Of a stretch of DNA of 64,000 nucleotides, positions 7,018 to 16,769 are shown one piece after another (within the stretch, counting starts at the first letter, position 1; each line of letters starts with the position of its first letter). Under the pieces are notes generated by a model that worked only from the letters and a program-made list of their open reading frames with translations, did not search any database and was not told the DNA's origin. The stretch lies in the NCBI GenBank assembly GCA_902602595.1, contig CACKRJ010000003.1, forward strand, positions 1 through 64,000, given 5' to 3'. Both the position numbers and the translations under genes were made by a program. The stretch comes from an uncultured SAR86 cluster bacterium. Its GTDB lineage: Bacteria > Pseudomonadota > Gammaproteobacteria > Magnimaribacterales > D2472.

Positions 7018-9996
7018 ATGCCAATAAGACTCCAGTTACTTTTATTTGGGGTCATTGGTAATATCCTTGTTGCAGCAATATTTATATTTTCTTTTGGTTA
7101 TAGAGAAAATATTCAAGAGGACTCATCAAATGAATCTCTTCTAACTCTTTACGAATCTGCTTGGTACCAAACCTACAATAAATCTTTTGATGTGATGTCA
7201 AAATGGCTTCCAGTAACTGGAGAAAATGCATCATTCTGGGATCCTGATTCTGAAATATTCTTAGATGAAGTTAGCTCTAGTAATCTTTATACCAACCCTC
7301 TTCTAGATACCATCAGCGCTGATAGAATTGGAGATGCACAATATTTAATTGAGTTATTTTTTGAAGAAGAACTTGATTATGGAAACTTGAGCTATGTAAT
7401 GGCTTATTTTCCCTCAGGAGAAAGAATTTATTGTGGTAGTGCTTTAGATTTATTAGGTGTTGATCCATGCTCTCCTGCTGCCCGTCCTGATTTTTTCAGT
7501 TATCTAGATTCATTTCTTCAAGATGCTTCGAGCAGACCTAGGCAGTCAATAGTAAAAATAAAAGATAAAAATGAAGAGCAGGCATCAACTTTAAATCAAG
7601 CATTAAGTTTTCCAATTAAAGTAGAAGGCGAAACTTTAGCTGTAATAGCTTTAGGTGTAGATATAAGGAAAGGTTTAGAAGTTTTTGAAGATGAGTTTGA
7701 AGTTAGGACTGCAATTAATACTGACTCTGGTTTGATCTCACTAAATGATTACTATCAACAATTTGGTGATACGGAAGATGATCTTTTTGATATTGAGAAC
7801 TTTAATAAGTTAACCGACAAAGCATCTTTATTCAAAGCAATAAATGGCTCACGTCACTCTGAAAAAGATACTGAACTTGGCACTTCAGTCACCCTTCTTC
7901 CTTTAAGTACTTTTTTGTCAGCTGACGAAGCACAACTATTTATTTTTAAAGATGAAAGAGAAAATATACTCAGAGCAGCCAATGTATTAAATCTAACTTA
8001 TGTAGCTGCTATCTCATTTGTAATATTTATTATTTCCCTTATTGCATTTATCACTACCAGAACTTTTGGTGGAATTACCCAAGCCATCGAGGTTCTTGAG
8101 GGCCTAACAAAAGGTGATCATACTCAAGAAATGCCAGTAAGAAAGGGAATGCTTGCATCTGAAAAAGATGAAGTTGGGCAACTATCTGCAGCTCTGGGGA
8201 CCTACAAATCTCATTTAGTTGAAATGGAGTCTATTAGAGAAGAACAAGCAAAACGAAGACATGAAAGAGATGAGGTGATTATTGAAAAAATGACAGCACT
8301 GGCAGATCAACTTGATGGTAGCGCAAGAACACTCATTTTAAATGACATTAAAAAAATGAATGAGCTTGCTGATAATGCTGATAGAAATTCAAGCGAAGAA
8401 GCATCTGTAGAATTGATGTTAGTTGCTTTCTCAAGAATGTCTGATGAAGTGAATGGATTGATAGATGCTAGAACGAGTGAAATGGAAACTGCGAGAGATG
8501 AAGCTAGAGATGCTAGCGATCAAAAAACAAAATTCTTTGCAAATATGAGTCATGAATTGAGAACTCCATTGAATGCGATTCTTGGTTACGGAGAAATGCT
8601 ATATGAGGATTGTGAGGACTTAGGATATGATGACTTGCTTCCTGATCTTAAAAAAATTACTTCATCAGGTACTCACCTTTTATCTCTAATTAATAATATT
8701 TTAGACCTTTCAAAAATTGAAGCTGGAAAGATGGAGCTATTTGTGACAAGTTTTGAAATTGAAAATATGGTTCAAACAATCAAGGATGTTTCAGAACCCT
8801 TGGCTGCAAAAAATGACAATGGATTTGTAATTAACCTCGATGGAGCTATGGGATCAATGTCTCAAGATGAAACAAAGCTCAGACAGTGTCTTACTAATTT
8901 CCTAAGTAATGGTTTTAAATTTACCAAAAACGGCACTGTTACATTAGATGTAAAAGCTAGAATGGAGGGCGATGTAGAATTTGTGGACTTTGCCGTCATC
9001 GATACTGGAGCAGGAATGAGCCCTGAGGGCGTTGCTAAAGTTTTTGAAGAGTATACCCAGGCAGAACGCTCAACATCAGCAAATTATGGTGGTACTGGAT
9101 TGGGACTTCCAATTTCAAAGAAATTTGCAGAAATGATGGGTGGTGATGTCATAGTCACTAGTGAAGAAGGTGTGGGCTCAGTATTTACCATGTCAGTTCC
9201 TAGAGAATGCCCTGAATACAGTGAAGATGAAGTCGAAGGAAGCGTAATTAACCTAGATGATCAAGATAATTTAGTGGTGTTGGTTGATGATGACGTGGCT
9301 ATGCATGATTTAATCAAAAGAACAATCTCTAAATTAAATCTTACTTTGCTTGGTGCTACTAATAGTGAAAAAGGAATGGAGCTTATTCGAGAAGTAAAAC
9401 CAAAACTCATCTTGCTTGATGTATTGATGCCTGGGCGTGACGGATGGTCTTTACTTAAAGAATGTAAAACAGATAAAGAGCTTAAAGACATTCCAGTCAT
9501 TATGATTAGTCAGCTTAACCAATCGAATCTTGCCTCCTCTCTTGGAGCAAATGATTATTTAACCAAACCAATTGATAGAACGCACTTTATTAATACTCTT
9601 AAGAGAATATTGGGTGAAGAAACACAAAATCAAAAAGTACTAGTGATTGATGATGATAAGGATGTAAGGGAACTTCTTTCAAGGCTCCTAAAAGACGCCG
9701 GGTATAGGCCAATAGATGCCCGAGATGGCAAAGAAGGTCTTGAAAGAACAAAAGATGAGCCAGCATTAATTATTTTAGATTTAGAAATGCCTAGGATGGA
9801 TGGTTTTGAGTTTTTAGATAACTACATTAAAGACGTGCCAGATGATAAAAGAGCGCCAGTTCTTGTGTTCTCTGGTAAAGATTTAACCGATGTACAAGAA
9901 GATCTTCTGAAAGAAAGAGTTATTGGTCTTGTTAAAAAAGATGATGTATCAATGGATAAACTGTCACAAATGATTCAGGGAATCATAAAAGGCTAA
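7018..9996 (+). CDS. hybrid sensor histidine kinase with two receiver domains
   Basis: A 992-residue membrane-bound kinase. Order: TM helix (about 5-27), a roughly 300-residue periplasmic sensor region, TM helix (about 327-348), HAMP (about 349-400), a helical coil, HisKA with [19 protein letters not shown] and phospho-acceptor H512, HATPase_c with N box ([12 protein letters not shown]), DTGAGM and [10 protein letters not shown], then two receivers with phospho-Asp D801 ([12 protein letters not shown]) and D921 ([11 protein letters not shown]). The sensor region contains two cysteines ([14 protein letters not shown]), possibly a disulphide. Its stop overlaps by 4 bases the end of the convergent single-receiver gene, suggesting a local phosphorelay with the minus-strand genes. 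Confidence 0.93.
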   Translation: MPIRLQLLLFGVIGNILVAAIFIFSFGYRENIQEDSSNESLLTLYESAWYQTYNKSFDVMSKWLPVTGENASFWDPDSEIFLDEVSSSNLYTNPLLDTISADRIGDAQYLIELFFEEELDYGNLSYVMAYFPSGERIYCGSALDLLGVDPCSPAARPDFFSYLDSFLQDASSRPRQSIVKIKDKNEEQASTLNQALSFPIKVEGETLAVIALGVDIRKGLEVFEDEFEVRTAINTDSGLISLNDYYQQFGDTEDDLFDIENFNKLTDKASLFKAINGSRHSEKDTELGTSVTLLPLSTFLSADEAQLFIFKDERENILRAANVLNLTYVAAISFVIFIISLIAFITTRTFGGITQAIEVLEGLTKGDHTQEMPVRKGMLASEKDEVGQLSAALGTYKSHLVEMESIREEQAKRRHERDEVIIEKMTALADQLDGSARTLILNDIKKMNELADNADRNSSEEASVELMLVAFSRMSDEVNGLIDARTSEMETARDEARDASDQKTKFFANMSHELRTPLNAILGYGEMLYEDCEDLGYDDLLPDLKKITSSGTHLLSLINNILDLSKIEAGKMELFVTSFEIENMVQTIKDVSEPLAAKNDNGFVINLDGAMGSMSQDETKLRQCLTNFLSNGFKFTKNGTVTLDVKARMEGDVEFVDFAVIDTGAGMSPEGVAKVFEEYTQAERSTSANYGGTGLGLPISKKFAEMMGGDVIVTSEEGVGSVFTMSVPRECPEYSEDEVEGSVINLDDQDNLVVLVDDDVAMHDLIKRTISKLNLTLLGATNSEKGMELIREVKPKLILLDVLMPGRDGWSLLKECKTDKELKDIPVIMISQLNQSNLASSLGANDYLTKPIDRTHFINTLKRILGEETQNQKVLVIDDDKDVRELLSRLLKDAGYRPIDARDGKEGLERTKDEPALIILDLEMPRMDGFEFLDNYIKDVPDDKRAPVLVFSGKDLTDVQEDLLKERVIGLVKKDDVSMDKLSQMIQGIIKG

Positions 9997-10358
9997 GACC
10001 CAACAAACGCTTCAATTTTTCCTAGCAATCTTTTAAAATCAACTGGTTTTGTATCAAAATCATCAGCTCCACATTCTAATGCTTTTTGCTTGTCAGACTC
10101 TAAAGCATGAGCAGTTAAGGCAATAATCGGTATAGAACTTATAGATTCATCAGCTTTTGCCTGAATCGTTGCTTCCCAACCATCTAAAACCGGAAGACCC
10201 ATATCCATCAAAACTAGATCAGGAGATTCACTTCTCATCATGTCTAAACCTGCTTGACCATCAAATGCCATAATAATTTCATAACCTCTTCTTGAGAGTC
10301 TACGAGATAACATATCTCGATTCATCTCATTGTCTTCAACATAAAGTAATTTTGCCAT
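9993..10358 (-). CDS. single-domain response regulator
   Basis: A 121-residue CheY/DivK-like receiver with no output domain. The acidic pair is in [12 protein letters not shown], the phospho-Asp is in [14 protein letters not shown], the Thr in IALTAHA and the Lys in FDTKPVD. It is the last gene of the minus-strand c-di-GMP operon (5 bases after the cyclase gene) and converges with the hybrid kinase gene, from which it could receive phosphate. DivK-like proteins usually act by binding a kinase or a cyclase. Confidence 0.92.
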   Translation of the reverse strand: MAKLLYVEDNEMNRDMLSRRLSRRGYEIIMAFDGQAGLDMMRSESPDLVLMDMGLPVLDGWEATIQAKADESISSIPIIALTAHALESDKQKALECGADDFDTKPVDFKRLLGKIEAFVGS

Positions 10359-10362
10359 TGTA

Positions 10363-11853
10363 TTAGTCTCCTACTAACTCACTATCAATTAATTTAAATC
10401 TATTTCTGCCATCTTTTTTAGCCTCATACAACCTTTCATCAGCTTTGTTAGTAAGATCAGCAGAGGTTTCAGTTTCAGTTGAAAATGCAACGCCACCACT
10501 TGAGCTTACCTTAATATCTTTGCCATCAAAATTAACAACATTACTGTTAATTTTTTTAATCAGCTTTATACAAAATTCCTTTGCTTGATCAGGATCAAGA
10601 TAAAGAATCGCTAAAAACTCTTCTCCACCTATTCTACCAACTATGTTGGGTGATGAAATCTCTGTTTGTAACAATTGTGCAAATGATATCAGTACTGCAT
10701 CTCCTCCTGCATGACCATAGTTATCATTCACTTGCTTAAAAAAATCAATATCGAACATTATTGTTGCAAATTGACGGTCTTTTGATTGCTTTGAATTGTC
10801 CATGGCTTCATCCAAAGCTTCAAAAATTACTCGACGATTATAAATCCCAGTCAACTGATCTGTGGTAGCCTGAATATGTAATTTATTTACCAGCTCTTTT
10901 TCACGTTCACGCCAAAATTTTCTTTCCAATGCAGCCACAACTTTGGCAAGTAAAATTGTTCCATTAATGGGTTTAGGGAGATAGTCTTGAGCGCCTAATT
11001 GAATGCATTTAGAAATACTATCAACATCATTAAATGCTGAAACCATTATCACAGGCAATGATTCAGCGTTATGCTCTTTTCTAAAAGTTTTTAGTAATTC
11101 TAATCCATTAATATCTGGCAATATTACATCTAATAATATTAAATCAGGTGTTTTTTTAAAGACCTCAGCAATAGCAGTATTTCCATCATAGGCAGTTCTA
11201 CAGTTAAGGCCTTGCATAGATAACCGCCTTTGCAATACTTCACAGTTTGTTACATTGTCATCAACAATTAGAATATCTGATTCTTTGATCTCATCGCCAA
11301 GAGTAATTGAGTATTCTATATCACCCAGAGATTTAAAAAGAGCTTCCGCTGATTCAAGTTGATTAGAGGAATTGTCATTCTTTGAATCGATTGATTCACC
11401 CCGAATATAATCTACAAAGTTTTCTATTGCAGTTTCAGTCTCTCTAGCAAGATTAATAATTTGTTGAAAATCCTCTAAGGTACTTTCTTCTAGATCATCC
11501 TCATAGTCTTCCATTAAAATTTCACTATACCCAATAATTGCATTCAGAGGGGTTCTTAAATTGTGACGAAGTTCTGAATATTCCTCTGGTGATTTCTTAA
11601 AAGAATCAGCATTTGCACCAGTATTTTGCACAAAAGCAACTTCATACTGATCTATTAATTTAGAGCAAGAGGATTTTATTTGCTCAATCTCATCATCAGA
11701 TTGAAGGTCAGCTTCATTAAGAGATTTTTCAACCATATCAACATAATCAAAAATAGCATTGGCAGGCGTAATGAAATCTTGCTTGATTTGAGTAAGGACA
11801 ATCTCTTCTGCACCTTTGGATGTTTCTTTTGGAGTAAGCTTATCCATCATCAA
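10363..11853 (-). CDS. REC-GGDEF diguanylate cyclase with pseudo-HisKA N-terminus
   Basis: A 496-residue cytoplasmic protein. Residues 91-150 form a HisKA-like helical hairpin ([20 protein letters not shown], possible phospho-His H97) with no HATPase domain behind it. An earlier stretch near 25-40 (DFITPANAIFDYV) looks like a second degenerate copy without the His. A receiver follows (about 192-305, D242), then a GGDEF domain (about 330-485) with the active GGEEF at 409-413. No RxxD inhibitory site is visible just upstream of the GGEEF. It should make c-di-GMP in response to phosphorylation. It overlaps the EAL gene by 4 bases, so synthesis and breakdown enzymes are co-made. Confidence 0.92.
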   Translation of the reverse strand: MMMDKLTPKETSKGAEEIVLTQIKQDFITPANAIFDYVDMVEKSLNEADLQSDDEIEQIKSSCSKLIDQYEVAFVQNTGANADSFKKSPEEYSELRHNLRTPLNAIIGYSEILMEDYEDDLEESTLEDFQQIINLARETETAIENFVDYIRGESIDSKNDNSSNQLESAEALFKSLGDIEYSITLGDEIKESDILIVDDNVTNCEVLQRRLSMQGLNCRTAYDGNTAIAEVFKKTPDLILLDVILPDINGLELLKTFRKEHNAESLPVIMVSAFNDVDSISKCIQLGAQDYLPKPINGTILLAKVVAALERKFWREREKELVNKLHIQATTDQLTGIYNRRVIFEALDEAMDNSKQSKDRQFATIMFDIDFFKQVNDNYGHAGGDAVLISFAQLLQTEISSPNIVGRIGGEEFLAILYLDPDQAKEFCIKLIKKINSNVVNFDGKDIKVSSSGGVAFSTETETSADLTNKADERLYEAKKDGRNRFKLIDSELVGD

Positions 11854-12953
11854 GTCTCCTTAGTTTTAAATGAGTCCAAAAAATCTGGACGATGCATCAA
11901 ATATCCTTGGCCAATTTTACAACCAAGATCTAACATCATTTGCTTATCTTCATCTGTCTCAATACCTTCGCCAATCATCTCTAGTTTTAAGTCCTCACAG
12001 ACCTCTGAAACAAAACTTATTAGCCTAGCTGTAGATGGATCAGAAACATTAAATGTAAAATGCTTATCCAATTTAACAACATCAATCGGTAAATCTCTTA
12101 CATACTTCAATGAAGCATAGCCTGCACCAAAATCATCTAAGGCAATTTTGATTCCTTTGCTTTTTAAAATGCGTAAAGATTCAGAGGCAACATTAATATC
12201 TGCAAGTTCAGCAGTTTCTGTAACTTCAAGACCAAATTGATTAGGGCCAAGTTTATGTTTTTCTACAAAGTCAGTAAATATTGAACAAAACTCAGGGTGC
12301 ATGATGGTGTGAGCTGAAACATTTAAATAAAGGGTTGCGTCTTTAAATCCAATTTCTTCTTTAATTGCAAAAAATTTTTCTAACTGAACAAGCGACTCTA
12401 AGACAACCAGGGAAAATAAACTTTCCCCTTCTATTTGAGGGATTATTTGATCATTTGGCAGATAGCCACCTTCGCCATCTTGCAACCTTAACAGAGCTTC
12501 AATACCTGTCACTTTATTTGTTGCAAGGTCAACTTGTTTTTGATATGCCAATTCAATTCGATGATACTCTATGCAATCAATAGTCTTTCTTAGTGCATCA
12601 AGCCCTGATCTTGAAGAGCATAAGAGCTCAATTAACATAATGCCATTCGAAATATCAACAGGGATCATGTGAACCCTTGTTCGCATGAAGAAATTAATTT
12701 TTCTAAGAGAGATTTCTATAGGCGTATCATAATAAAGAGCTATAGAATCCAAGTCTCCAAAATTCTTAGTGATTTTTTCATCAATTTTTATCACAGAGAG
12801 CTCATCCAATGAGCTTAAATTAAAAATATAATTAGCCGCAATATTTGCCCAGGCAATTGAGCCATCGAGCTCATAGATAATATAAGGGCTTGGGTGGTGT
12901 TGTAATGATTTGGTTAAATAATTAAGCTCTTGATCAGAATGCATGCTTTTCAA
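11850..12953 (-). CDS. EAL-domain c-di-GMP phosphodiesterase with PAS-like N-terminus
   Basis: A 367-residue protein. The first 110 or so residues look like a PAS-type sensor (PSPYIIYELDGSIAWANIAANYIF). The EAL domain then shows the catalytic set: IEALLRL, the Asn in YLNVSA, Glu in LEVTETA, DDFGAGYASL, VKLDK and GEGIE. All metal and substrate ligands that I know for active EAL enzymes seem present, so it should hydrolyse c-di-GMP to pGpG. The gene overlaps its neighbours by 4 bases on both sides, forming a tight operon with the membrane protein upstream and the cyclase downstream. Confidence 0.92.
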   Translation of the reverse strand: MKSMHSDQELNYLTKSLQHHPSPYIIYELDGSIAWANIAANYIFNLSSLDELSVIKIDEKITKNFGDLDSIALYYDTPIEISLRKINFFMRTRVHMIPVDISNGIMLIELLCSSRSGLDALRKTIDCIEYHRIELAYQKQVDLATNKVTGIEALLRLQDGEGGYLPNDQIIPQIEGESLFSLVVLESLVQLEKFFAIKEEIGFKDATLYLNVSAHTIMHPEFCSIFTDFVEKHKLGPNQFGLEVTETAELADINVASESLRILKSKGIKIALDDFGAGYASLKYVRDLPIDVVKLDKHFTFNVSDPSTARLISFVSEVCEDLKLEMIGEGIETDEDKQMMLDLGCKIGQGYLMHRPDFLDSFKTKET

Positions 12954-13417
12954 CCGTATAATTTACTTTGTTTAATTTGCTCATCTACTAATTCAACAAA
13001 ATCTTCAGCAAATGTAATTTTAATAAATTCCCATATCTCAAGATGTTTTGGTTCCTTGAAGAGAGTTTTAAATGATATCAACATTGCATTCCATTCATCT
13101 TCATCAAGCATGCCAATTTTAAACTGGTAAAATTGATTCTCTCTGGCTCGAAGCATAACGCTAAAATATGTTAAGTAGACTGCATTCTCTTCTTTTGTTA
13201 ATTCCTCATTATTTCTGAGCTTAATTTTAGTATCTACCAAAATTGGTTTCATGCCAGCTAAGGCAACTTTTTGATGAGAATCAGCAATATTCTGTCTTGC
13301 ATTTGCTCGGGCAACTCTATTTTGCTCTTTTAATTCTGTAACCAAAAAATAGACTGTTACTAGAACCGTAAAAGGACCTACAGTCTGCAAAATCAGAATA
13401 ATATTTTCGAAACTCAC
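12950..13417 (-). CDS. small membrane-anchored protein of unknown function
   Basis: A 155-residue protein with one N-terminal transmembrane helix (about residues 5-27), then a soluble, largely helical region with many charged and aromatic residues (for example YLTYFSVMLRARENQFYQF and DEDEWNAML). I do not recognise a named family, although similar single-helix proteins are common in marine gammaproteobacteria. It overlaps the EAL gene by 4 bases and is the first gene of the c-di-GMP operon, so it may be a membrane partner or input for the module. That role is only inferred from position. Confidence 0.75.
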   Translation of the reverse strand: MSFENIILILQTVGPFTVLVTVYFLVTELKEQNRVARANARQNIADSHQKVALAGMKPILVDTKIKLRNNEELTKEENAVYLTYFSVMLRARENQFYQFKIGMLDEDEWNAMLISFKTLFKEPKHLEIWEFIKITFAEDFVELVDEQIKQSKLYG

Positions 13418-13524
13418 TAATATGTAATGTGTGTATTTTTATTACTTTAATATAAGGTTTTTTTACAAGCCGGTAAAGAAACTTGTGGATATAAAAAAAC
13501 ATTTCTAAAGTATAATAACTGCGT

Positions 13525-13601
13525 GCGCCCGTAGCTCAGCTGGATAGAGTACTTGGCTACGAACCAAGGGGTCGGGAGTTCGAATCTCTCCGGGTGCGCC
13601 A
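13525..13601 (+). tRNA. tRNA-Arg (anticodon ACG)
   Basis: A 77-base tRNA with encoded CCA. The anticodon arm is CTTGG-CTACGAA-CCAAG, giving ACG (read as ICG after deamination). D and T arms are normal, with GTTCGAAT in the T loop. The acceptor stem GCGCCCG pairs with CGGGTGC, which makes base pair 3:70 a G:U wobble, the main identity mark of tRNA-Ala; base 73 is G. A TATAAT at 13511-13516 lies just upstream and could be the -10 box, although no good -35 is at the right distance. It converges with the BVMO gene, whose stop begins 5 bases after the CCA. Confidence 0.97.
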
Positions 13602-13605
13602 AATA

Positions 13606-15051
13606 TTACTTGGGGTTATAGAACTTCAAAGTTGAATCTTTAATTGAAAATAATCTCACTAAAAAAATATCTTTTAAGTAATTTTGATATTGACGCCATG
13701 GTGATTTCTTGCCTTGTTTAGGCAATCTATTGAGAGCTCTTTGAACATAACCAGAAGTAAAATCAATATATTCATCATCTACCATTGCATTTGGATCTTC
13801 CTCAGGAATACAAGTTGTTACACCCTGCTTGTCCATTTGATTTAAAAGTCTGCAAACATATTCGCATGTAAGATCTGCTCTAAGGGTCCAGGAAGCATTG
13901 ACATAGCCAAAAGAAAAAGCAAGATTTGGCACTCCACTTAACATCATTCCTTTATATGAAAGTTTGTTATGAGGCTCGACTTTTATTTGATCAATGGAGA
14001 CATCTATATCATTTAAAGCATTTATTTCTATTCCTGTTGCTGAAATAATAATATCTGCATTTATAACTTCTCCTGATTTAATTAAGATTCCATCTTCAGT
14101 GAATCTATCTATATGATCGGTAACTACAGAGGCTCTTCCAGCTTTAATTGCATTAAAAAGATCACTATCAGGGACAAGGCACATACGTTGATCCCATGGG
14201 TTATATCTAGGTGTAAAGTGCTTATCAACATCAAAATCATCTCCCAGCTCCTCTCGAACTAAATTGATCAATTTTTCTTTTACTTTTGCTGGATATTTTC
14301 TTGACAAATAAAAACCTAAGCTAGTTCTTAATACGTTTTTCCATCTGATTAAGAAATAGGTTAAACGTGTGGGCAAAATTTTATTTAATGCTTTACTCCA
14401 TGAATCCTCGCCAGGTGCAGAGACAACGTAGCTGGGAGATCTTTGCAACATAGTTACATGTCCAGCCTTCTCTGCAATAGCTGGAACCAATGTTACTGCA
14501 GTTGCACCACTTCCAATGACTACGACTTTTTTATTTGTGTAGTCCATAGCCTCATCCCAAAACTGTGGATGTATTAGCCTGCCCTTAAATTCATCTTGAT
14601 GAGGAAATTCAGGCATATAAGGCTTATCGTAACTATAGTAACCACCGCATAAAAATAAGAAGTTGCAGGTCATAGCTAATTCTTGTCCATTATTTTTGAT
14701 AGTTAATTCCCATACCGATCTTTCAGAAACCCAATTGGAAGCAATTACTTTTTGATTAAAAATGATATTTTTTCTAAGATCATACTCATCAACCGTTTCA
14801 TTGAGATACTCTAAGATAGATGGGCCATCTGCAATTGATTTCTTGTGTATCCAGGGTTTAAAGCGAAAGCCAAGAGTATGCATATCAGAATCAGAGCGAA
14901 TACCAGGGTATTTAAATAAATCCCAAGTTCCTCCAAGCGACTCTCTACCTTCTAAAATTGCAAACGATTTATTTGAACAGCTTTTCTGAAGATTATAACC
15001 AGCAGCTATGCCTGAAATTCCAGCTCCAACTACAATAATATCTTTATGCAT
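13606..15051 (-). CDS. flavin monooxygenase, Baeyer-Villiger type
   Basis: A 481-residue class B flavoprotein monooxygenase. The FAD motif is VVGAGISGIAAG at residues 7-18, the BVMO fingerprint FxGxxxHxxxW(P/D) is met by FKGRLIHPQFWD at 155-166, and the NADPH loop is VVVIGSGATA at 176-185. Such enzymes insert oxygen next to a ketone to give an ester or lactone, or oxidise S or N centres; family assignment does not give the substrate. It lies 9 bases downstream of the M28 peptidase gene on the same strand. A second, longer BVMO is encoded at 55306-57198. Confidence 0.9.
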   Translation of the reverse strand: MHKDIIVVGAGISGIAAGYNLQKSCSNKSFAILEGRESLGGTWDLFKYPGIRSDSDMHTLGFRFKPWIHKKSIADGPSILEYLNETVDEYDLRKNIIFNQKVIASNWVSERSVWELTIKNNGQELAMTCNFLFLCGGYYSYDKPYMPEFPHQDEFKGRLIHPQFWDEAMDYTNKKVVVIGSGATAVTLVPAIAEKAGHVTMLQRSPSYVVSAPGEDSWSKALNKILPTRLTYFLIRWKNVLRTSLGFYLSRKYPAKVKEKLINLVREELGDDFDVDKHFTPRYNPWDQRMCLVPDSDLFNAIKAGRASVVTDHIDRFTEDGILIKSGEVINADIIISATGIEINALNDIDVSIDQIKVEPHNKLSYKGMMLSGVPNLAFSFGYVNASWTLRADLTCEYVCRLLNQMDKQGVTTCIPEEDPNAMVDDEYIDFTSGYVQRALNRLPKQGKKSPWRQYQNYLKDIFLVRLFSIKDSTLKFYNPK

Positions 15052-15060
15052 TAATACTTC

Positions 15061-16710
15061 TCATTTTCCAGATCTAGATTTATCTCTAATTGATTTAAAT
15101 TCATTTCCTTCATACCAATTAGGCCATTGTGAGCTATTTGCTAATTCTTTACTAATATTAAATATCACATCAATTGATTGATTTAAACCATCCAGGTTCC
15201 AAGAAGTATCATATTCATCAGCAACTCCATGATAAGCACCAAGTCGATATTGCTCTTCAATAATAAAACCTGCCTCCTTGCCACCATTAACAAGATCAAA
15301 ACCACCATCAGCATATAGAACTGGAACTCCCCTTTTTGCAAAACTTATATGATCTGATCTATAAAAATATCCTTTGTCAGGATTGGGATCAGGATTAATA
15401 TATCGACCAGATTTACTTAACTCATCTTCTAATAAATCTTCAAGCTCAGAAGCCCCATAACCAACTACAACCATGTCATTGGTTAAACCAGTTGGTAAAA
15501 TAGCATCGTAGTTAAAGCCCGCAACTATATTTGGTAAATCAATGGGTGGGTATTTTGCAAAATACTCAGATCCCAACAACCCAGATTCTTCCAGTGTTAA
15601 TGCCAGAAACATAATAGATCTATCAGTCTCAATATTGGAAAATCTTTTAGCAAACTCTAATACAGCTGCTACTCCTGTTGCATTATCAACTGCTCCGTTG
15701 GCAATTTTGTCATCGCCTATTTGAGGACCTTCCATAAAACCAAGATGATCCCAATGTGCCATAAATAAAATATATTCATCAGGTTGAATTAATCCTTTTT
15801 TGACTGCGGCGATATTATGGGATTGAAGATATCTTACCTTGTTATGAATTTCAGAACTAAGTGTTAAACCTCTCAATGGAAAAGCAGAAAAAGTTTTCTC
15901 AAGAGCTATTTCCTTTAATGAATCGTAATTAAACCCAGTAAAGTTCAGCACATCATTTAAAGTGCTATCTCTTATCCAGCCCTCCAAAATTACTCTATCT
16001 GCACCTAAATCGTCTCTCTGCAGATCTAATTGAGGCCCTTGCCAGCTATTCTCAACCACAGACCATGGGTAAGCAGCAGGTTCTTCTTCATGGATAACTA
16101 TTGCAGCTGCAGCACCTTGGCGTGCAGCTTCTTCAAATTTATAAGTCCATCTTCCATAGTAAGTCATTGATCTTCCATTAAAAAGTCTAAGTTTTCCAGT
16201 AGCAAAACCTGGATCATTTACTAGGATGATAACTGTTTTACCCTTAACATCGATACCCTCATAATCATTCCAATTGTATTCAGGAGCAACAATTCCATAA
16301 CCAACAAAAACGACCTCACTATCTCTAATTTTTCTAAATTCCCTCGCCTGTTTTGTCCAAAAAACAACTTCATCGCCTGTGATCATTTTTCGATCATTCC
16401 CTCTAAAAGACAAAGTTAAATATGAAGAATCTTTTAAAGTAATTTCTGAAGTAGGTACATCTAAAAAGTAACTGCCATTCACAGGGTCTAACTTTAAATC
16501 TTGAAATGTTTTAGAGATAAAGTTTTTAGTTAATTGACCTCCTTCAGTTCCAGGCGCCCTGCCTTCAAATTCATCAGAAGAAAGAGTAGAAATCCAATAT
16601 CTCAATCTACCATCAGTCGTATCGCTTAAAGAATCTGAGCAACTGGTTATAAAGATTGAGGTTCCTAAAAGAAACAACAAAGAGTAAGTTTTATTAATTT
16701 TCATAGTCAT
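15061..16710 (-). CDS. M28 family zinc peptidase, lipoprotein
   Basis: A 549-residue exported metallopeptidase. The N-terminus carries a lipoprotein signal with ITSC lipobox (Cys about residue 24). A protease-associated insert spans roughly 120-270 (EEAARQGAAAAIVIH). The zinc site of M28 is complete: AHWDHLGF, NGAVDNATG, TLEESGLLGS, NYDAI and RSDHISFA. It should remove N-terminal residues from peptides, or release glutamate-like ends, in the periplasm or at the outer membrane. ATG at 16704 is an equally plausible start (MKINKTY). It is divergent from an M16 peptidase gene, so the pair probably handles peptide food. Confidence 0.9.
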   Translation of the reverse strand: MTMKINKTYSLLFLLGTSIFITSCSDSLSDTTDGRLRYWISTLSSDEFEGRAPGTEGGQLTKNFISKTFQDLKLDPVNGSYFLDVPTSEITLKDSSYLTLSFRGNDRKMITGDEVVFWTKQAREFRKIRDSEVVFVGYGIVAPEYNWNDYEGIDVKGKTVIILVNDPGFATGKLRLFNGRSMTYYGRWTYKFEEAARQGAAAAIVIHEEEPAAYPWSVVENSWQGPQLDLQRDDLGADRVILEGWIRDSTLNDVLNFTGFNYDSLKEIALEKTFSAFPLRGLTLSSEIHNKVRYLQSHNIAAVKKGLIQPDEYILFMAHWDHLGFMEGPQIGDDKIANGAVDNATGVAAVLEFAKRFSNIETDRSIMFLALTLEESGLLGSEYFAKYPPIDLPNIVAGFNYDAILPTGLTNDMVVVGYGASELEDLLEDELSKSGRYINPDPNPDKGYFYRSDHISFAKRGVPVLYADGGFDLVNGGKEAGFIIEEQYRLGAYHGVADEYDTSWNLDGLNQSIDVIFNISKELANSSQWPNWYEGNEFKSIRDKSRSGK

Positions 16711-16769
16711 ATGTATATTCAGATAACTAAAGTATAAAATATATTTTCAATTCAATGGGATGAAGATCA

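Noticed and set aside
11680-12120. 146-codon plus-strand ORF
   Set aside because: It is antisense to the EAL and GGDEF genes, which have full domain evidence; composition looks like a reverse-strand shadow.
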